This document shows positions 63,473 through 64,000 of a stretch of 64,000 nucleotides of DNA, piece by piece. Every line of letters starts with the position of its first letter. Positions within the stretch are counted from its first letter, which is position 1. The notes under the pieces are model-generated. The model was not told where the DNA came from. It ran no database searches and saw only the letters and a program-made list of their open reading frames with translations. The translations under genes and the position numbers were made by a program. This stretch comes from Lachnospiraceae bacterium (lineage in GTDB: Bacteria; Bacillota; Clostridia; Lachnospirales; Lachnospiraceae): assembly GCA_015057455.1 (NCBI GenBank), contig SVEH01000017.1, positions 1-64,000 on the forward strand. The letters are read 5' to 3'.

Positions 63473-64000
63473 TTAAATGTATATATTTGCTGTTCTTGTT
63501 GTTAATTCATTAATGTTTAACCCTAATATTTTAATATCACTTACTTCTTCCATTCCCTTTACATAATCTTCATCTATCTCATCCCCACTTATGTATATAT
63601 ATACCTTATTGGCTCTGTCAAATATCTTATCTAGCAAATCTATACTTTCTCTATTTAATGTTGAAGAAACATAATATATATTAGTTTCATCATTAACATC
63701 ATCTCTCATTTCATAAGCACTTAATAAATCTTTCTTCACAAATATCTTACTTTGGTATAGTTCATACATTATATCTACAATAGATGCATTAGTATCAATA
63801 ATATCTTTATACACATATTTTCCATTTCTTTCATAAGCCACTATTTGATGATTAATCCCCTGTTCTTGCAACTGTAATATTATATCCATTGTAGCTTCTA
63901 TTACAGCATCAACTTCCTTATGCTTTTCCTTATTATCTACACTCAAATCCATAATTACGCTATAATTACTATTAATTGGCAAACTAAATTCTTTTACCAT
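63473..64000 (-). CDS. DUF58-family protein, C-terminal part (5' end outside window)
   Basis: 175 visible residues; the window ends exactly at an ATG, which is probably an internal Met of a longer protein, because DUF58 proteins are usually about 400 residues. A VWA-like beta strand opens the part (YSVIMDLSVDNKE), with alternating strands to the end (VYIYISGDE). It directly precedes the transglutaminase gene (stop TAA, then the next start within 15 bp), the classic DUF58-TgpA pair. Probable role: surface protein assembly with an AAA partner; unproven. Confidence 0.7.
   Translation of the reverse strand: MVKEFSLPINSNYSVIMDLSVDNKEKHKEVDAVIEATMDIILQLQEQGINHQIVAYERNGKYVYKDIIDTNASIVDIMYELYQSKIFVKKDLLSAYEMRDDVNDETNIYYVSSTLNRESIDLLDKIFDRANKVYIYISGDEIDEDYVKGMEEVSDIKILGLNINELTTRTANIYI

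Overview
The window comes from a low-GC Gram-positive bacterium of the class Clostridia, most likely a Lachnospiraceae-type gut organism; this is an inference. The sequence is visibly AT-rich (about 30% GC by eye, not computed). It has strong AGGAGG-type ribosome sites, many TTG/GTG starts, a large Clostridia/Bacillus-type SRP RNA, a SAM-I riboswitch ahead of metK, a MurA, a primary sigma factor, a HydE-type hydrogenase maturase and a DUF58/transglutaminase operon. It reads as chromosome. There is no rRNA, tRNA, CRISPR array, transposase or prophage.

Layout. 1-2622: two membrane proteins with long charged tandem repeats; the first runs off the left edge. 3.2-5.6 kb: a trigger-factor-like lipoprotein PPIase and an Mrp-type Fe-S carrier ATPase, divergent from rpoD (6.0-7.2 kb). 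7.3-13.2 kb: a leftward operon of metallophosphoesterase, SbcC/YhaN-like ATPase and a class A PBP. 13.4-15.4 kb: small secreted or membrane proteins, including a lipoprotein that seems to start at ATA. 15.6-22.0 kb: cysK, a SpoU-type rRNA methylase, two proteins sharing a two-TM module, dapF and a cystathionine lyase/synthase. 22.2-24.9 kb: a secreted unknown and a papain-like protease. 25.2-28.5 kb: a diguanylate cyclase in an operon with an ABC transporter. 28.7-33.4 kb: a DUF885 protein, pckA and hydE. 33.9-44.2 kb: a DtxR-type repressor, an EAL protein with two degenerate GGDEF domains, a pseudouridine synthase, a two-component system, metK with its riboswitch, and an HD-GYP protein. 44.3-53.1 kb: murA, an OLD nuclease, a small Ig-like protein, a 1339-residue TPR/coiled-coil/AAA-like protein and an ABC ATPase. 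53.3-54.2 kb: two RNA genes, SRP RNA and an unidentified structured RNA of about 370 nt. 54.4-64 kb: TrpB2-like enzyme, subtilase, tadA, a GNAT enzyme, an unknown, a membrane coiled-coil protein, a transglutaminase membrane protein and the end of a DUF58 protein.

The genes touch sulfur amino acids and SAM (cysK, cystathionine enzyme, metK), cell wall (dapF, murA, PBP), c-di-GMP turnover (one cyclase, two phosphodiesterases of different type), and envelope proteins.

The two most unusual signals are outside proteins. One is a mosaic, non-coding, hairpin-rich repeat family: one full copy of about 540 bp, three shortened copies and one scrap, all between genes. The other is the structured RNA at 53.3-53.7 kb, with a consensus promoter and an intrinsic terminator but no family I can name.
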